From contig NZ_CP039371.1 in the NCBI RefSeq assembly GCF_005080685.1, positions 5,208,001 to 5,272,000 on the forward strand: DNA of 64,000 nt, given 5' to 3'. The notes beneath the pieces were generated by a model that worked only from the letters and a program-made list of their open reading frames with translations, did not search any database and was not told the DNA's origin. Numbering within the stretch: the first letter of the stretch is position 1; every line of letters begins with the position of its first letter. Below, one piece after another: positions 49,488 through 57,894 of this stretch. Position numbers and translations under genes: made by a program. This stretch comes from Pseudomonas putida. GTDB taxonomy: Bacteria; Pseudomonadota; Gammaproteobacteria; Pseudomonadales; Pseudomonadaceae.

Positions 49488-52115
49488 TCATCCGGTGTTG
49501 CGCAGACCCGCGGCGATACCAGCCACGGTCACCAGCAAGGCCTGCTCCAACGGGCCATCCAGAGCGGCTTCGCGGCTGCGCGAACGCGCCAGCAGTTCGG
49601 CCTGCAGGCGATGCAGCGGGTCCAGGTAGGTATTGCGCAGGCTGATGAATTCCCGGGTTTCCGGGCTGTGCGCCAGTAGCACCGGCTGGCCGGTCAGGCC
49701 CAGGACTACCTGGCACGACTGCGACAATAGGTCGCGCAGATGCACACCCAATGCACGCAACCCCGGTTGCACTAGACGTTCGTCGTAGGCTTCGGCGATC
49801 TGTGCATCGGCCTTGGCCAGCACCATCTCGAGCATGTCGATACGGGTGCGGAAGAAAGGCCATTGCTGGCGCATCTGCGCCAGCAACTCGCCTTGGCCAC
49901 GGGCCAACGCGTTGCTCAAGGCCGTCTCCCAGCCCAGCCACGCCGGTAGCATCAGGCGCGTCTGGGTCCAACCGAAAATCCATGGAATCGCCCGCAGGCT
50001 CTCGATGCCGCCAGCACGGCGCTTGGCTGGCCGGCTGCCCAGTGGCAGGCGGCCGAGCTCCTGTTCGGGGGTGGACTGGCGGAAGTACTCGACGAAATCG
50101 GGGTTCTCACGCACTACGCCGCGATAGGCCTTGAGGCCGTCTGCGGCCAACTGGTCCATCAGCTCGCGCCAGGCCGGCTCCGGCGGGGGCGGCGGCAACA
50201 AGGTCGCTTCGAGCACGGCAGCCAGGTAGAGGTTGAGGTTTTGCTCGGCGATACCGGGCAAGCCGAACTTGAAGCGGATCATCTCGCCCTGCTCGGTGGT
50301 CCGGAAACGCCCCGCCACGGAACCTGGCGGCTGCGACAGGATCGCCGCGTGGGCCGGACCACCGCCACGACCGACGGTGCCACCGCGGCCATGGAACAGC
50401 AGCAGCTCGACCTGGTGCTCGCGACAGATGCGCACCAGGTTTTCCTGGGCCCGGTACTGGGCCCACGCGGCGGCCGTGGTGCCGGCGTCCTTGGCCGAGT
50501 CGGAGTAGCCGATCATCACCTCCTGCGGGCCTCGCAGGCCGGCGCGGTAGCCCGGCAGGCCGAGCAGGCGCTCCATCACCGGCCCGGCGTTGTCCAGGTC
50601 GGCGAGGGTTTCGAACAGTGGCACCACCCGCATCGGCCGGGTCAGCCCGGCTTCCTTGAGCAACAACTGCACCGCCAGCACGTCCGAAGCCGCGCCGGCC
50701 ATCGAGATCACGTACGAGCCCAACGAGGCTGCCGGGGCGGCAGCGATCTCGCGGCAGGTGGCGAGCACCTCGGCGGTGTCGGCCTGGGGCTTGAAGTGCG
50801 CCGGCAGCAATGGGCGGCGGTTTTTCAACTCGGCCTGGAGGAAGTCGATGCGCTGTTCTTCGTCCCAATCGGCGTAGCGACCAAGCCCCAGGTAGTCGGT
50901 GATTTCCGACAGGGCATCGCGGTGCCGGGCGGCATCCTGGCGCACATCCAGACGCCCGAGGAACAGACCGAAGGTCACGGCGCGGCGCAGGGTGTCGAGC
51001 AACGGCCCATCGGCGATCACACCCATGCCGCATTCATGCAGCGACTGGTAGCAGAGCTCGAGCGGTGCTATCAGGTCGCGGTTGTCGGTCAGCACCTCGG
51101 CACTGGCCGGCTGGCTGCCACCCAACGATGCGTGGGCCCAGCTGCGGGTCGCCCGCAGCCGGTCGCGCAATTGCTTGAGCAGCGCTCGGTAAGGTTCGGC
51201 ACTGTCGCCCACGCGCTCGCGCACGGCACGGCTGGCCTGCTGCATGGAAAGCTCCGCGGCCAGGCCATCGATGTCGCGCAGGAACAGGTCGGCCGCCATC
51301 CAACGGGCCAGCAGCAGCACTTCGCGGGTCACCGCCGCCGTGACGTTGGGGTTGCCATCACGGTCGCCGCCCATCCACGAGGCGAAGCGGATCGGCGCGG
51401 CCTCCAGCGGCAAGCGCAGGCCGGTGGTCTCGAACAGCGCCGTGTCGACCTTGCGCAGGTGGCTGGGCACGGCCTGCCACAGCGAGTGTTCGATGACCGC
51501 GAAGCCCCATTTGGCTTCATCTACCGGGGTCGGTCGCGTGCGGCGAATCTCTTCGGTGTGCCAGGCCTCGGCGATCAGCCGGCGCAGGCGCTCACGCACC
51601 TGCTGGCGCTCGACAGCGGTCAGGTCCCGATGGTCCTGGGCGGCCAGTTGCCCGGCGATGGCGTCGTACTTCTGGATCAACGTGCGCCGCGCCACTTCGG
51701 TGGGATGCGCAGTGAGCACCAGCTGGATATCCAGCTTGGCCAGTTGCCGGGCCAGGGCGTCATCACCATGGCCGGCCTGTTTCAGGCGCGCCAGTAACTC
51801 GGGCAGCACGCGCGCCTCGAACGGCTCCGGCTGGTCGGCGTCGCGCCGGCGAATCAACTGGTATTGCTCGGCCATGTTGGCCAGGTTGAGAAACTGGTTG
51901 AAGGCCCGCGCCACCGGCAACAGGTCATCTTCGCCGAGGTTGGCCAAGGTCGAACTCAACTGCTCGGCGGCGCCCCGGCGGTCGGCCTTGGCACTGTGGC
52001 GGATGTCCTCGATCTTGCCCAGGAAGGTGTCGCCGTGCTGCTGGCGAATGGTCTCGCCGAGCAGTTCTCCCAACAGATGGACATCTTCACGCAATCGCAC
52101 ATCGATATCGGTCAT
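49488..52115 (-). CDS. ppc: Phosphoenolpyruvate carboxylase
   Basis: 875 residues from the ATG at 52115 ([19 protein letters not shown]). It carboxylates PEP to oxaloacetate to refill the TCA cycle. Catalytic signatures are [13 protein letters not shown] (histidine), [14 protein letters not shown] (lysine) and [18 protein letters not shown]; the C-terminal NTG is the usual end that lines the aspartate-inhibitor site. The 26-residue longer frame to 52193 is not supported. Confidence 0.98.
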   Translation of the reverse strand: MTDIDVRLREDVHLLGELLGETIRQQHGDTFLGKIEDIRHSAKADRRGAAEQLSSTLANLGEDDLLPVARAFNQFLNLANMAEQYQLIRRRDADQPEPFEARVLPELLARLKQAGHGDDALARQLAKLDIQLVLTAHPTEVARRTLIQKYDAIAGQLAAQDHRDLTAVERQQVRERLRRLIAEAWHTEEIRRTRPTPVDEAKWGFAVIEHSLWQAVPSHLRKVDTALFETTGLRLPLEAAPIRFASWMGGDRDGNPNVTAAVTREVLLLARWMAADLFLRDIDGLAAELSMQQASRAVRERVGDSAEPYRALLKQLRDRLRATRSWAHASLGGSQPASAEVLTDNRDLIAPLELCYQSLHECGMGVIADGPLLDTLRRAVTFGLFLGRLDVRQDAARHRDALSEITDYLGLGRYADWDEEQRIDFLQAELKNRRPLLPAHFKPQADTAEVLATCREIAAAPAASLGSYVISMAGAASDVLAVQLLLKEAGLTRPMRVVPLFETLADLDNAGPVMERLLGLPGYRAGLRGPQEVMIGYSDSAKDAGTTAAAWAQYRAQENLVRICREHQVELLLFHGRGGTVGRGGGPAHAAILSQPPGSVAGRFRTTEQGEMIRFKFGLPGIAEQNLNLYLAAVLEATLLPPPPPEPAWRELMDQLAADGLKAYRGVVRENPDFVEYFRQSTPEQELGRLPLGSRPAKRRAGGIESLRAIPWIFGWTQTRLMLPAWLGWETALSNALARGQGELLAQMRQQWPFFRTRIDMLEMVLAKADAQIAEAYDERLVQPGLRALGVHLRDLLSQSCQVVLGLTGQPVLLAHSPETREFISLRNTYLDPLHRLQAELLARSRSREAALDGPLEQALLVTVAGIAAGLRNTG

Positions 52116-52284
52116 TGGCCCTCTCTTCGGCGCGGCTTGCCCGCGCACTTGTCGTGAACAGCGCTGCCCCAAGAGTGCCCATAGCCGGGGCACCGTGGCA
52201 AGCCGCGATCAGGCAAAGCAAACTAAAGTGAATGTAGAGCACTCCCATGCAATGCAGCCTTTCGAGGCGTAGACAGAGGTCTTC

Positions 52285-52629
52285 ATGAAAATCCGTGAAC
52301 TCGCGCAACATTGGGAACAGAACGCCGCCGGGCGCATGAGCCCGACCAGCCACGTGTTGCACCTGGACCTGGAGTCCGAAGCGCGCCTGGCCGCGCTGAT
52401 CGACATGTACCCCAAGCGCACGGCCGAGGAACTGCTCGGCGAACTGGTCGCCGCCGCCCTCGAAGAGGTGGAAGCAAGCTTCCCCTATGTGCCCGGCCGG
52501 CAGGTGATCGCCACCGACGAAGAAGGTGACCCGTTGTATGAAGACATCGGTTCCACCCCACGTTTTCTAGCCCTTTCAAGGCATCATCTGCAGGCGCTCA
52601 GCAACACGGCATCCGACGACCAGAAATGA
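52285..52629 (+). CDS. Conserved Pseudomonas protein, often labelled pilin assembly protein
   Basis: 114 residues, MKIRELAQHWEQNAAGRMSP..., with AGAGGT 6 nt upstream. The central part (RLAALIDMYPKRTAEELLGELVAAALEEVEASFPYV) is helical and resembles a small ribbon-helix or coiled region. No signal peptide. Homologues next to ppc in pseudomonads have been named type 1 pili tip component or pilin assembly protein without strong evidence that I know of. Transcribed divergently from ppc. Confidence 0.75.
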   Translation: MKIRELAQHWEQNAAGRMSPTSHVLHLDLESEARLAALIDMYPKRTAEELLGELVAAALEEVEASFPYVPGRQVIATDEEGDPLYEDIGSTPRFLALSRHHLQALSNTASDDQK

Positions 52630-52643
52630 TCGAACCGCAAGGA

Positions 52644-52669
52644 TTCGCGAGTCTGAAGAGGCTCGCGAA
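52644..52669 (+). terminator. Hairpin after the 114-residue protein gene
   Basis: TTCGCGAG at 52644-52651 pairs with CTCGCGAA at 52662-52669 (8 bp, 10-nt loop), 15 nt past the stop codon. No U tract. Confidence 0.5.
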
Positions 52670-52704
52670 ATCGCATTCGCGCCCACCGCTCCGGGGCCAT
52701 TTCA

Positions 52705-52720
52705 CTGACTGATCAGTCAG
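52705..52720. promoter_or_regulatory. Perfect 16-bp palindrome, possible operator
   Basis: CTGACTGATCAGTCAG is a perfect palindrome with a GATC centre, followed at once by seven As, in the 274-nt gap before the lipoprotein pair. Spacing and symmetry fit a dimeric TetR-type repressor site, but no regulator gene is adjacent. A terminator on the minus strand is unlikely because no minus-strand gene leads into it. Confidence 0.4.
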
Positions 52721-52903
52721 AAAAAAATCCCTCACGAAGTGTAATTTTTCTGAACCATTGGAAAAACCCGCCAGTCCCAGCCAATAGCCATCACGCTAAA
52801 ACCCTGCACACCTGCCGTTGTGCACAGTTCGGCTGAAGCTCGCGGAATGTCAGGGATTGAGCGATGGAGTGCTACGGACAACGTCGTTATCAGGAGTGAT
52901 CCA

Positions 52904-53317
52904 ATGGAGCTGACCACCATGAAGACCCGCACTTCGCAATCCTCATCCACTCACGTGCGCGGGTTCAAGCTGGCCGCGCTGGCCCTGGGCAGTAGCCTGG
53001 TTCTGGCCGGCTGTGCAGGGAACCCACCTACCGAGCAGTACGCCGTGACCCAGTCCGCCGTGAACTCCGCCGTCAGCGCGGGCGGTACCGAGTTCGCCGC
53101 CGTCGAAATGAAGGCGGCGCAGGACAAGTTCAAGCAGGCCGAAATCGCCATGCACGACAAGAAGTACGACGATGCCAAGCGTCTGGCCGAGCAGGCTGAA
53201 TGGGATGCTCGCGTCGCCGAGCGCAAGGCCCAGGCGGCCAAGGCCCAGAAGGCCGTGCAGGATGCCCGCCAGGGCGTTCAGGACGTACGTGAGGAAGGCC
53301 TGCGCAGCGCCGAATGA
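52904..53317 (+). CDS. DUF4398 lipoprotein
   Basis: 137 residues from the ATG at 52904, with AGGAGTG 7 nt upstream; a second ATG is at 52919. The N-terminal cytosolic part is unusually long before the hydrophobic stretch LAALALGSSLVLAGC, with the lipobox cysteine about residue 39. The rest is one long amphipathic helix rich in Ala, Lys and Gln (AAVEMKAAQDKFKQAEIAMHDKKYDDAKRLAEQAE), the DUF4398 pattern. It is followed 50 nt later by an OmpA-type lipoprotein; the two probably work together at the outer membrane. Confidence 0.85.
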   Translation: MELTTMKTRTSQSSSTHVRGFKLAALALGSSLVLAGCAGNPPTEQYAVTQSAVNSAVSAGGTEFAAVEMKAAQDKFKQAEIAMHDKKYDDAKRLAEQAEWDARVAERKAQAAKAQKAVQDARQGVQDVREEGLRSAE

Positions 53318-53367
53318 GCCCTGCCCAGCCAACTCAAGCCTTCGCCAACGATCAAAGGATGAACACT

Positions 53368-54153
53368 ATGCGCAACTACGTAATGATTCCCGCCCTGCTG
53401 GCCCTGAGTGTCGGTCTCGCTGCCTGCTCGCACGACCCGAACCCGAACCTGGAATCGGCCCGTACCAATTTCTCCGCGCTGCAAAGCGACCCGCAGTCGA
53501 GCAAGGTCGCCGCGCTGGAAACCAAGGACGCCCAGGACTGGCTGAACAAAGCCGACAAGGCCTTCATGGAACGCGAGGACACCCAGAAAGTCGACCAGTT
53601 GGCCTACCTGACCAACCAGCGTGTCGAAGTGGCCAAGCAGACCATCGCCCTGCGCACTGCCGAAGGCGAGCTGAAAAACGCCTCGGCCCAACGCGCCCAG
53701 GCCAAGCTCGATGCGCGTGACGCACAGATCAAGAAGCTGCAGGACAGCCTCAACGCCAAGCAGACCGATCGCGGCACCCTGGTGACCTTCGGTGACGTGC
53801 TGTTCGACTTCAACAAGGCCGACCTGAAGAGCAGCGCCCTGCCCAACGTCACCAAGCTGGCCCAGTTCCTCCAGGAAAACCCGGAGCGCAAGGTGATCGT
53901 CGAGGGCTACACCGACAGCGTCGGTTCGGCCAACTACAACCAGACCCTGTCCGAACGCCGCGCCAACAGCGTGCGCATGGCGCTGGTGCGTGCGGGCGTG
54001 GACCCGGCGCGTATCGTCGCCCAGGGTTATGGCAAGGAGTACCCGGTGGCGGACAACTCCAGCAACTCGGGCCGTGCGCAGAACCGTCGGGTGGAAGTGA
54101 CCATCTCCAACGACAACCAGCCAGTGGCACCGCGCTCGGTTAGCCAGCGCTAA
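53368..54153 (+). CDS. OmpA-family outer-membrane lipoprotein
   Basis: 261 residues from the ATG at 53368 (MRNYVMIPALLALSVGLAACSH), chosen because AAAGGA lies 8 nt upstream; an ATG at 53359 is the alternative. The lipobox is GLAAC. A DUF4398-like helical region (about 25-130) precedes a C-terminal OmpA peptidoglycan-binding domain (LVTFGDVLFDFNKADLKSSAL, VEGYTDSVGSANYNQTLSERRA, RIVAQGYGKEYPVADN), including the D and R residues that hold meso-DAP. It should tether the outer membrane to peptidoglycan. Its terminator is split by the MITE-like insertion. Confidence 0.93.
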   Translation: MRNYVMIPALLALSVGLAACSHDPNPNLESARTNFSALQSDPQSSKVAALETKDAQDWLNKADKAFMEREDTQKVDQLAYLTNQRVEVAKQTIALRTAEGELKNASAQRAQAKLDARDAQIKKLQDSLNAKQTDRGTLVTFGDVLFDFNKADLKSSALPNVTKLAQFLQENPERKVIVEGYTDSVGSANYNQTLSERRANSVRMALVRAGVDPARIVAQGYGKEYPVADNSSNSGRAQNRRVEVTISNDNQPVAPRSVSQR

Positions 54154-54194
54154 GCAGTCGGCCTGGTTGACAGTAAAAACCCCGCCTGATGGCG

Positions 54195-54381
54195 TAATGC
54201 TGTTCACTTAAGCTCGACATCGCCGGCATTGGGGCCGCTTTGCGGCCCATCGCGACACAAGGCCGCTCCCACACTGACCGCGTAAGCCCTTATCTACAGG
54301 GCAAGCACGGACAATGTGGGAGCGGCCTTGTGTCGCGATGGGCTGCGCAGCAGCCCCGGCATTCTTAAGTGAACAGCATTA
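54195..54381. mobile_element. MITE-like element with REP core
   Basis: 187 nt bounded by perfect 17-bp terminal inverted repeats (TAATGCTGTTCACTTAA at 54195-54211; its complement at 54365-54381) and flanked by a 12-bp direct repeat CGCCTGATGGCG (54183-54194 and 54382-54393) that looks like a target-site duplication. Inside is a perfect 28-bp inverted REP-type repeat (54246-54273 and 54315-54342). It has no coding capacity. A 12-bp duplication fits an IS4-type transposase acting in trans, but the parent IS is not in this window. Confidence 0.75.
54246..54342. repeat. REP-type inverted pair inside the MITE-like element
   Basis: 28-bp perfect arms (54246-54273 and 54315-54342) with core GGGAGCGGCCTTGTGTCGCG, closely matching the 48.4-kb copy. 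The 41-nt spacer holds a smaller imperfect palindrome. Confidence 0.85.
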
Positions 54382-54491
54382 CGCCTGATGGCGGGTTTTT
54401 CATGTTTGAACCCAAAAGACACCTTTAAAAGCACTCTTGAAAGCACTAGGATTACCAGACTCAAAATCCCGCTTCATGAGTTGATACAACT

Positions 54492-54758
54492 ATGACCTAC
54501 GCCGTTCTCGCCGATCTGGCAGCATCCATCACCGACTTGAAGAGAGACCCCATGGGTACTATCCGCGAAGCCGCTGGTGAAACCGTGGTCATCCTCAATC
54601 GCAACGAGCCGGCCTTTTATGCGGTACCGCCGGAGCGCTACGAAGCGATGATGGAACTGATCGACGACATGCAACTGGCCGAGCGGGTTCGCCAACGACG
54701 TGGAAAGCCCACTGTGAAAGTGGACATAGATGAGCTCATCGCCGAAGCCGAAGGCTGA
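54492..54758 (+). CDS. Phd/YefM-family antitoxin without an adjacent toxin
   Basis: 88 residues. The N-terminal Phd/YefM DNA-binding fold is clear (LADLAASITDLKRDPMGTIREAAGETVVILNRNEPAFYAVPPERYEAMM) and the C-terminus (KVDIDELIAEAEG) is the acidic toxin-binding tail. Normally a RelE- or Doc-type toxin follows within a few bases. Here the next 30 nt run into the end of a convergent gene and no toxin can be read, so the antitoxin appears orphaned. Confidence 0.9.
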   Translation: MTYAVLADLAASITDLKRDPMGTIREAAGETVVILNRNEPAFYAVPPERYEAMMELIDDMQLAERVRQRRGKPTVKVDIDELIAEAEG

Positions 54759-54786
54759 GAAGGATGCAGTTGCTGAAGAACCCGCC

Positions 54787-55113
54787 TCACTGCACCTGCT
54801 GCGGCGTTTCCTCGCCCATGCAGCGCACCGCCCGCTTGCGGTTGTCCACCAGCACCCCGGTCAGGCCCTTCTGCTGGACATCGAACAACACCAACACGCC
54901 ATCGACGCATTGCGCCACCTGCGGCGCAGGCTCGAGGGATGCCTTGTAGTCTTCGCCAGGCACCGTCTTGAGCATGGTGTAGTCCTGCAGCAACAGGGCA
55001 TCCTCGGGCTTGGCGAAATGCAGGTAGCCGTAGTACCAGAGAGCCCCCACCGTCACGATGATGCTGCCGACACCGGTCAGGATCAACGGGATGGCGTTGC
55101 GTTCTTCACTCAT
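54787..55113 (-). CDS. Small membrane-anchored hypothetical protein
   Basis: 108 residues. One N-terminal membrane helix (IPLILTGVGSIIVTVGALWYYGYLHF) is followed by about 75 residues, mostly beta, with two cysteines (AQCVDG and RAVRCMG) that may form a disulfide if periplasmic. Its ATG overlaps the stop of the upstream hydrolase gene by 4 nt, so the two are coupled. Function unknown. Confidence 0.78.
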   Translation of the reverse strand: MSEERNAIPLILTGVGSIIVTVGALWYYGYLHFAKPEDALLLQDYTMLKTVPGEDYKASLEPAPQVAQCVDGVLVLFDVQQKGLTGVLVDNRKRAVRCMGEETPQQVQ

Positions 55114-56033
55114 TGCTTGTTCTTCTCGTCAGGGTAGTTTGGCACTTCGGCGAGCCGCCGCAGGCCGTTGAAATGGCTGGGGTCATCGAGGAAACGCAGC
55201 ATCACCTGGCGCCACACCGGGTCGGCGAAGGTCTGTACATGGCCGCCACGGGTCAGTTGCAGCACCCGCGGGGGTGGCGCGTGCTGGTACAGGCGAATGC
55301 CGTTGTCCATCGGCACCAGATTGTCGTCGATACTGTGGAAGAACAGCTTCGGCGGGCTGCTCAGCCGCTCGATCGAGCGGATCGCGCTGTCGCCGTCCGG
55401 CACCAGCCACGACAGTGGCACCTGCAGCGGCCAGGTCATCCACGAGGTACTCAAGGCATAGCGACCGACCGCGCGATAACTCGCCGGTACGCCATCGAAC
55501 ACCAGGGCATGGAAGCGCGCGCTCTGCTCGGGGTGCGCCGCCAGGTAGTGGATCGCCATCGCCCCGCCAAGGCTCTGGCCCAGCAGCACCAGGGGCTTGC
55601 CCCGCACCTCGGGGGCCTGGGCCAGCCAGGTCATCGCCGCGTCGATGTCCTCGTACACCTCGGGCAGGCTCGGCTTTCCTTCGGACAGGCCATAGCCACG
55701 GTAGTCGATCATCAGCACCTGATAGCCCTGCTCCGGCAGCCAATAGCTGCCGCCCAGGTGCCCGGGCAGGTTACCGCCGTTGCCGTGCAGGTGCAGCACC
55801 GTGCCCTTGACCTCGATACCGGCCTTGGCCGGCAGCCACCAACCGTGCAAGCGAATGCCATCGGCGGTGGTCAGGGTGACGTCGCGGAATTCAAGCTTGG
55901 CCCGCTCTGGCGTGAACGGCTGCCCCGGTTCGGGGTAGAACAGCAGGCTGCTGCAGCCGGCCATGGCGAGCAGGGCCACCGCCAGCGTCAGCAGGCGGCA
56001 GCGTTCAGAGAATGTTCGCGTAGTCGGCTTCAA
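55110..56033 (-). CDS. Alpha/beta-hydrolase lipoprotein
   Basis: 307 residues. The signal peptide has lipobox AMAGC (C about residue 27). The alpha/beta-hydrolase core shows the oxyanion segment LHLHGNGGNLPGHLG, the nucleophile elbow GQSLGGA (serine), and late acid and histidine in HSIDDNLVP and RGGHVQTF. This is the YfhR/ABHD13-like group of lipid- or peptide-active esterases; the substrate is unknown. The start lies inside the end of the QEGLA-family gene (29-nt overlap), so these genes form one operon. Confidence 0.88.
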   Translation of the reverse strand: MKPTTRTFSERCRLLTLAVALLAMAGCSSLLFYPEPGQPFTPERAKLEFRDVTLTTADGIRLHGWWLPAKAGIEVKGTVLHLHGNGGNLPGHLGGSYWLPEQGYQVLMIDYRGYGLSEGKPSLPEVYEDIDAAMTWLAQAPEVRGKPLVLLGQSLGGAMAIHYLAAHPEQSARFHALVFDGVPASYRAVGRYALSTSWMTWPLQVPLSWLVPDGDSAIRSIERLSSPPKLFFHSIDDNLVPMDNGIRLYQHAPPPRVLQLTRGGHVQTFADPVWRQVMLRFLDDPSHFNGLRRLAEVPNYPDEKNKQ

Positions 56034-57282
56034 TGCGATCCAGGCTCAGGTGATTGAGGAAGTTGGAGAAACACATCCACGCCGAGAGAGCGTTGAGGTC
56101 GCGGAACTGCTCCGGCAGGTACTTGGGCGGCTCCACCAGCCCCTCCTCCACCAACTGGCGCAAGGTACGCATGTCTTCCAGGGTGGTCTTGCCGCAGAAC
56201 AGCAGCGGGATCTGCTCGAGCTTGCCCTTCTTCACGGCCAACTGAATGTAGTTGTAAACCATGATGAAGCCCTTGAGGTAGGACAAGTCCTTGGTGAATG
56301 GCAAGCCATTGGGCACCGAGCCACGGAACACCCGGCTGGCGTTGCTGTAGCTCTGCGCCATCTCGAAGCCCTGGGCGCGGAAGAACTCATAGACCTGCAT
56401 GAAGTCGGCGCCCTCCTCGACCATGTGGATGGCGCGGGTACGGTTGGTCAGCTTGCGCAGGCGACTGGGATAGGAGGCGAAGGCGATCACCTCCATGAGG
56501 ATCGCCAGGCCTTCCTGGGTCACCGTCGACGAGGGTGGGCCCTTGGCCAGGAAGGTGCAGATCGGCTGATTGAGGCCGTTGAGTGTGGTGCCGACATGCA
56601 CCAATCCTTCGTGGACTTCCAGCGCACGCACGTCGCGGCTGTTGAACATGGCGTCGGCACGCACCTTGATGTAGTCGGCGCCCGCCGCGGCGTCGGCGAC
56701 GATACCGTCGGACTCGAACACGCGGATGGTCTCCTCGGCTTCGCCGAACACCTTGTTCAGGCGGCGCTGGAGAATGTCCACGGCTTCCTTGGCGGTGAGG
56801 TTCTTCGGTTCGTCCTTGAGGTCGCCACGGCCGTCGATGTTGTTCAGGTAGTCCGACAGCATCAGGCCGAGGTCGGCCAGGGTCGGATCACCCGCGTGGA
56901 AGGCATCGGAGGCAGCGCCGTAGAGCTCCTGGGAGATCAGGCCGAAATCCTCGGTGCCGCGCGCCTCGAGCATGCGCACCACCATGCGGTACTCGCGGCA
57001 CATGCGCTTCATGATCTGGCCGACCGGGTTGAACTGGCCAAGCTGGCGAATGATGTCGCGCTCGATGCCTTGAAATTCCGCCTTCACCGCACTGGAGTCG
57101 AACGACAGGGGACGGGCCTGATAGTACGCCCGGTCCACCGCCGGTGGCTCCTTGCCCTTGGCCTTGAGAAAGCCCTGGCGGATGCTGTCATCCCACTTCA
57201 CCGCATCGAGGACACGGATTGGCGTCTGCGCCGCGACGATACGGTCGGACAGGGCGCGGATGGTTTGCTGGTATTCGTCCAC
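56005..57282 (-). CDS. QEGLA-motif DUF1704 protein, putative zinc peptidase
   Basis: 425 residues from the GTG at 57282, chosen because AGGAGT lies 5 nt upstream; an in-frame ATG-type start at 57306 is the alternative. It belongs to the family called flavohemoglobin expression-modulating QEGLA motif protein. The QEGLA motif is at 256-260. H224-E225-GLV-H229 is an HExxxH metal motif, as in eukaryotic MATCAP-type carboxypeptidases of the same DUF1704 family, with the QEGLA glutamate as a likely third ligand. A metallopeptidase role is inferred; no substrate is evident. First gene of the hydrolase operon. Confidence 0.88.
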   Translation of the reverse strand: MDEYQQTIRALSDRIVAAQTPIRVLDAVKWDDSIRQGFLKAKGKEPPAVDRAYYQARPLSFDSSAVKAEFQGIERDIIRQLGQFNPVGQIMKRMCREYRMVVRMLEARGTEDFGLISQELYGAASDAFHAGDPTLADLGLMLSDYLNNIDGRGDLKDEPKNLTAKEAVDILQRRLNKVFGEAEETIRVFESDGIVADAAAGADYIKVRADAMFNSRDVRALEVHEGLVHVGTTLNGLNQPICTFLAKGPPSSTVTQEGLAILMEVIAFASYPSRLRKLTNRTRAIHMVEEGADFMQVYEFFRAQGFEMAQSYSNASRVFRGSVPNGLPFTKDLSYLKGFIMVYNYIQLAVKKGKLEQIPLLFCGKTTLEDMRTLRQLVEEGLVEPPKYLPEQFRDLNALSAWMCFSNFLNHLSLDRIEADYANIL

Positions 57283-57316
57283 TGGGGACTCCTTGTTAAG
57301 GCGCACGCGTAATTCG

Positions 57317-57865
57317 CTACTTACCGGAACGCTGGAACCGCGCCACCTCGACGAACAGGTCGGAATTGGCCGGGTCGTCCAGGTACGCCAGGACCCGCGC
57401 GGCAGGGCTGTCGATCAGCACGCCCTCGCCATTGTCCTCGGCTACCTGGGTGCTGCGGCCAGTCAGTTCCTTGTGCTGCACGGCCTGCTGGACCTGGTCG
57501 ACATCAAGGTTGTAGACCACCAACTCCTTGCCATCGACGACCTCGAAGCCGCCGATCAGGAAGTTGCCGCCCAGGCGCTTGGGCACACCGGCCGAGAGAT
57601 ACCAGCGGTTGCCGTGGCGCGAGACGGTGAACACGTACTCCTCGGGGGCCTTGCCCTTGGCCGTGGCAACGGCCTTGTAGGCATCGCCGCCACTGCGGCT
57701 GATCACCAGCTTCAGCGGCTCGCCCCAGGCGTCCTTGCTGCTCCATTTGCCGAGCAGGGCCTTGGGCGCGGCCTGGTTGCTCGGCAGCGGCTCATGGAAG
57801 GTCACCAAACAACCGCCCAGCAGCAGGAATGACAACGTCAACAACACCACACGCCAGGCTTTCAT
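57317..57865 (-). CDS. Hypothetical lipoprotein
   Basis: 182 residues from the ATG at 57865 (MKAWRVVLLTLSFLLLGGCLV), with AGGAGA 6 nt upstream. Lipobox LLGGC, cysteine at about residue 19. The mature part looks like a small beta barrel (LGKWSSKDAWGEPLKLVISRSG, YVFTVSRHGNRWYLSAGVPKRLGG), reminiscent of a lipocalin-like fold, then a helical end. It lies between the tetR gene and the QEGLA gene on the same strand. The 88-residue upstream extension of the open frame lies in tetR and is not coding. Confidence 0.82.
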   Translation of the reverse strand: MKAWRVVLLTLSFLLLGGCLVTFHEPLPSNQAAPKALLGKWSSKDAWGEPLKLVISRSGGDAYKAVATAKGKAPEEYVFTVSRHGNRWYLSAGVPKRLGGNFLIGGFEVVDGKELVVYNLDVDQVQQAVQHKELTGRSTQVAEDNGEGVLIDSPAARVLAYLDDPANSDLFVEVARFQRSGK

Positions 57866-57894
57866 CCGGTTCTCCTTGAAAATACGATCTCGGC

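Larger units (their letters stand above)
54154..54491. other. 338-nt gene-free stretch: split terminator plus MITE-like element plus AT-rich lead-in
   Basis: 54171-54194 and 54382-54400 are the two halves of one intrinsic terminator (AAAACCCCGCC ... GGCGGGTTTTT). Between them lies a 187-nt inverted-repeat element (54195-54381). 54401-54491 is noticeably AT-richer than the rest of the window and leads into the orphan antitoxin gene. Confidence 0.75.

Noticed and set aside
54764..54949. A possible toxin starting MQLLKNPP after the orphan antitoxin
   Set aside because: It lies almost wholly antisense to the 54787-55113 gene and shows no RelE, Doc or VapC features.
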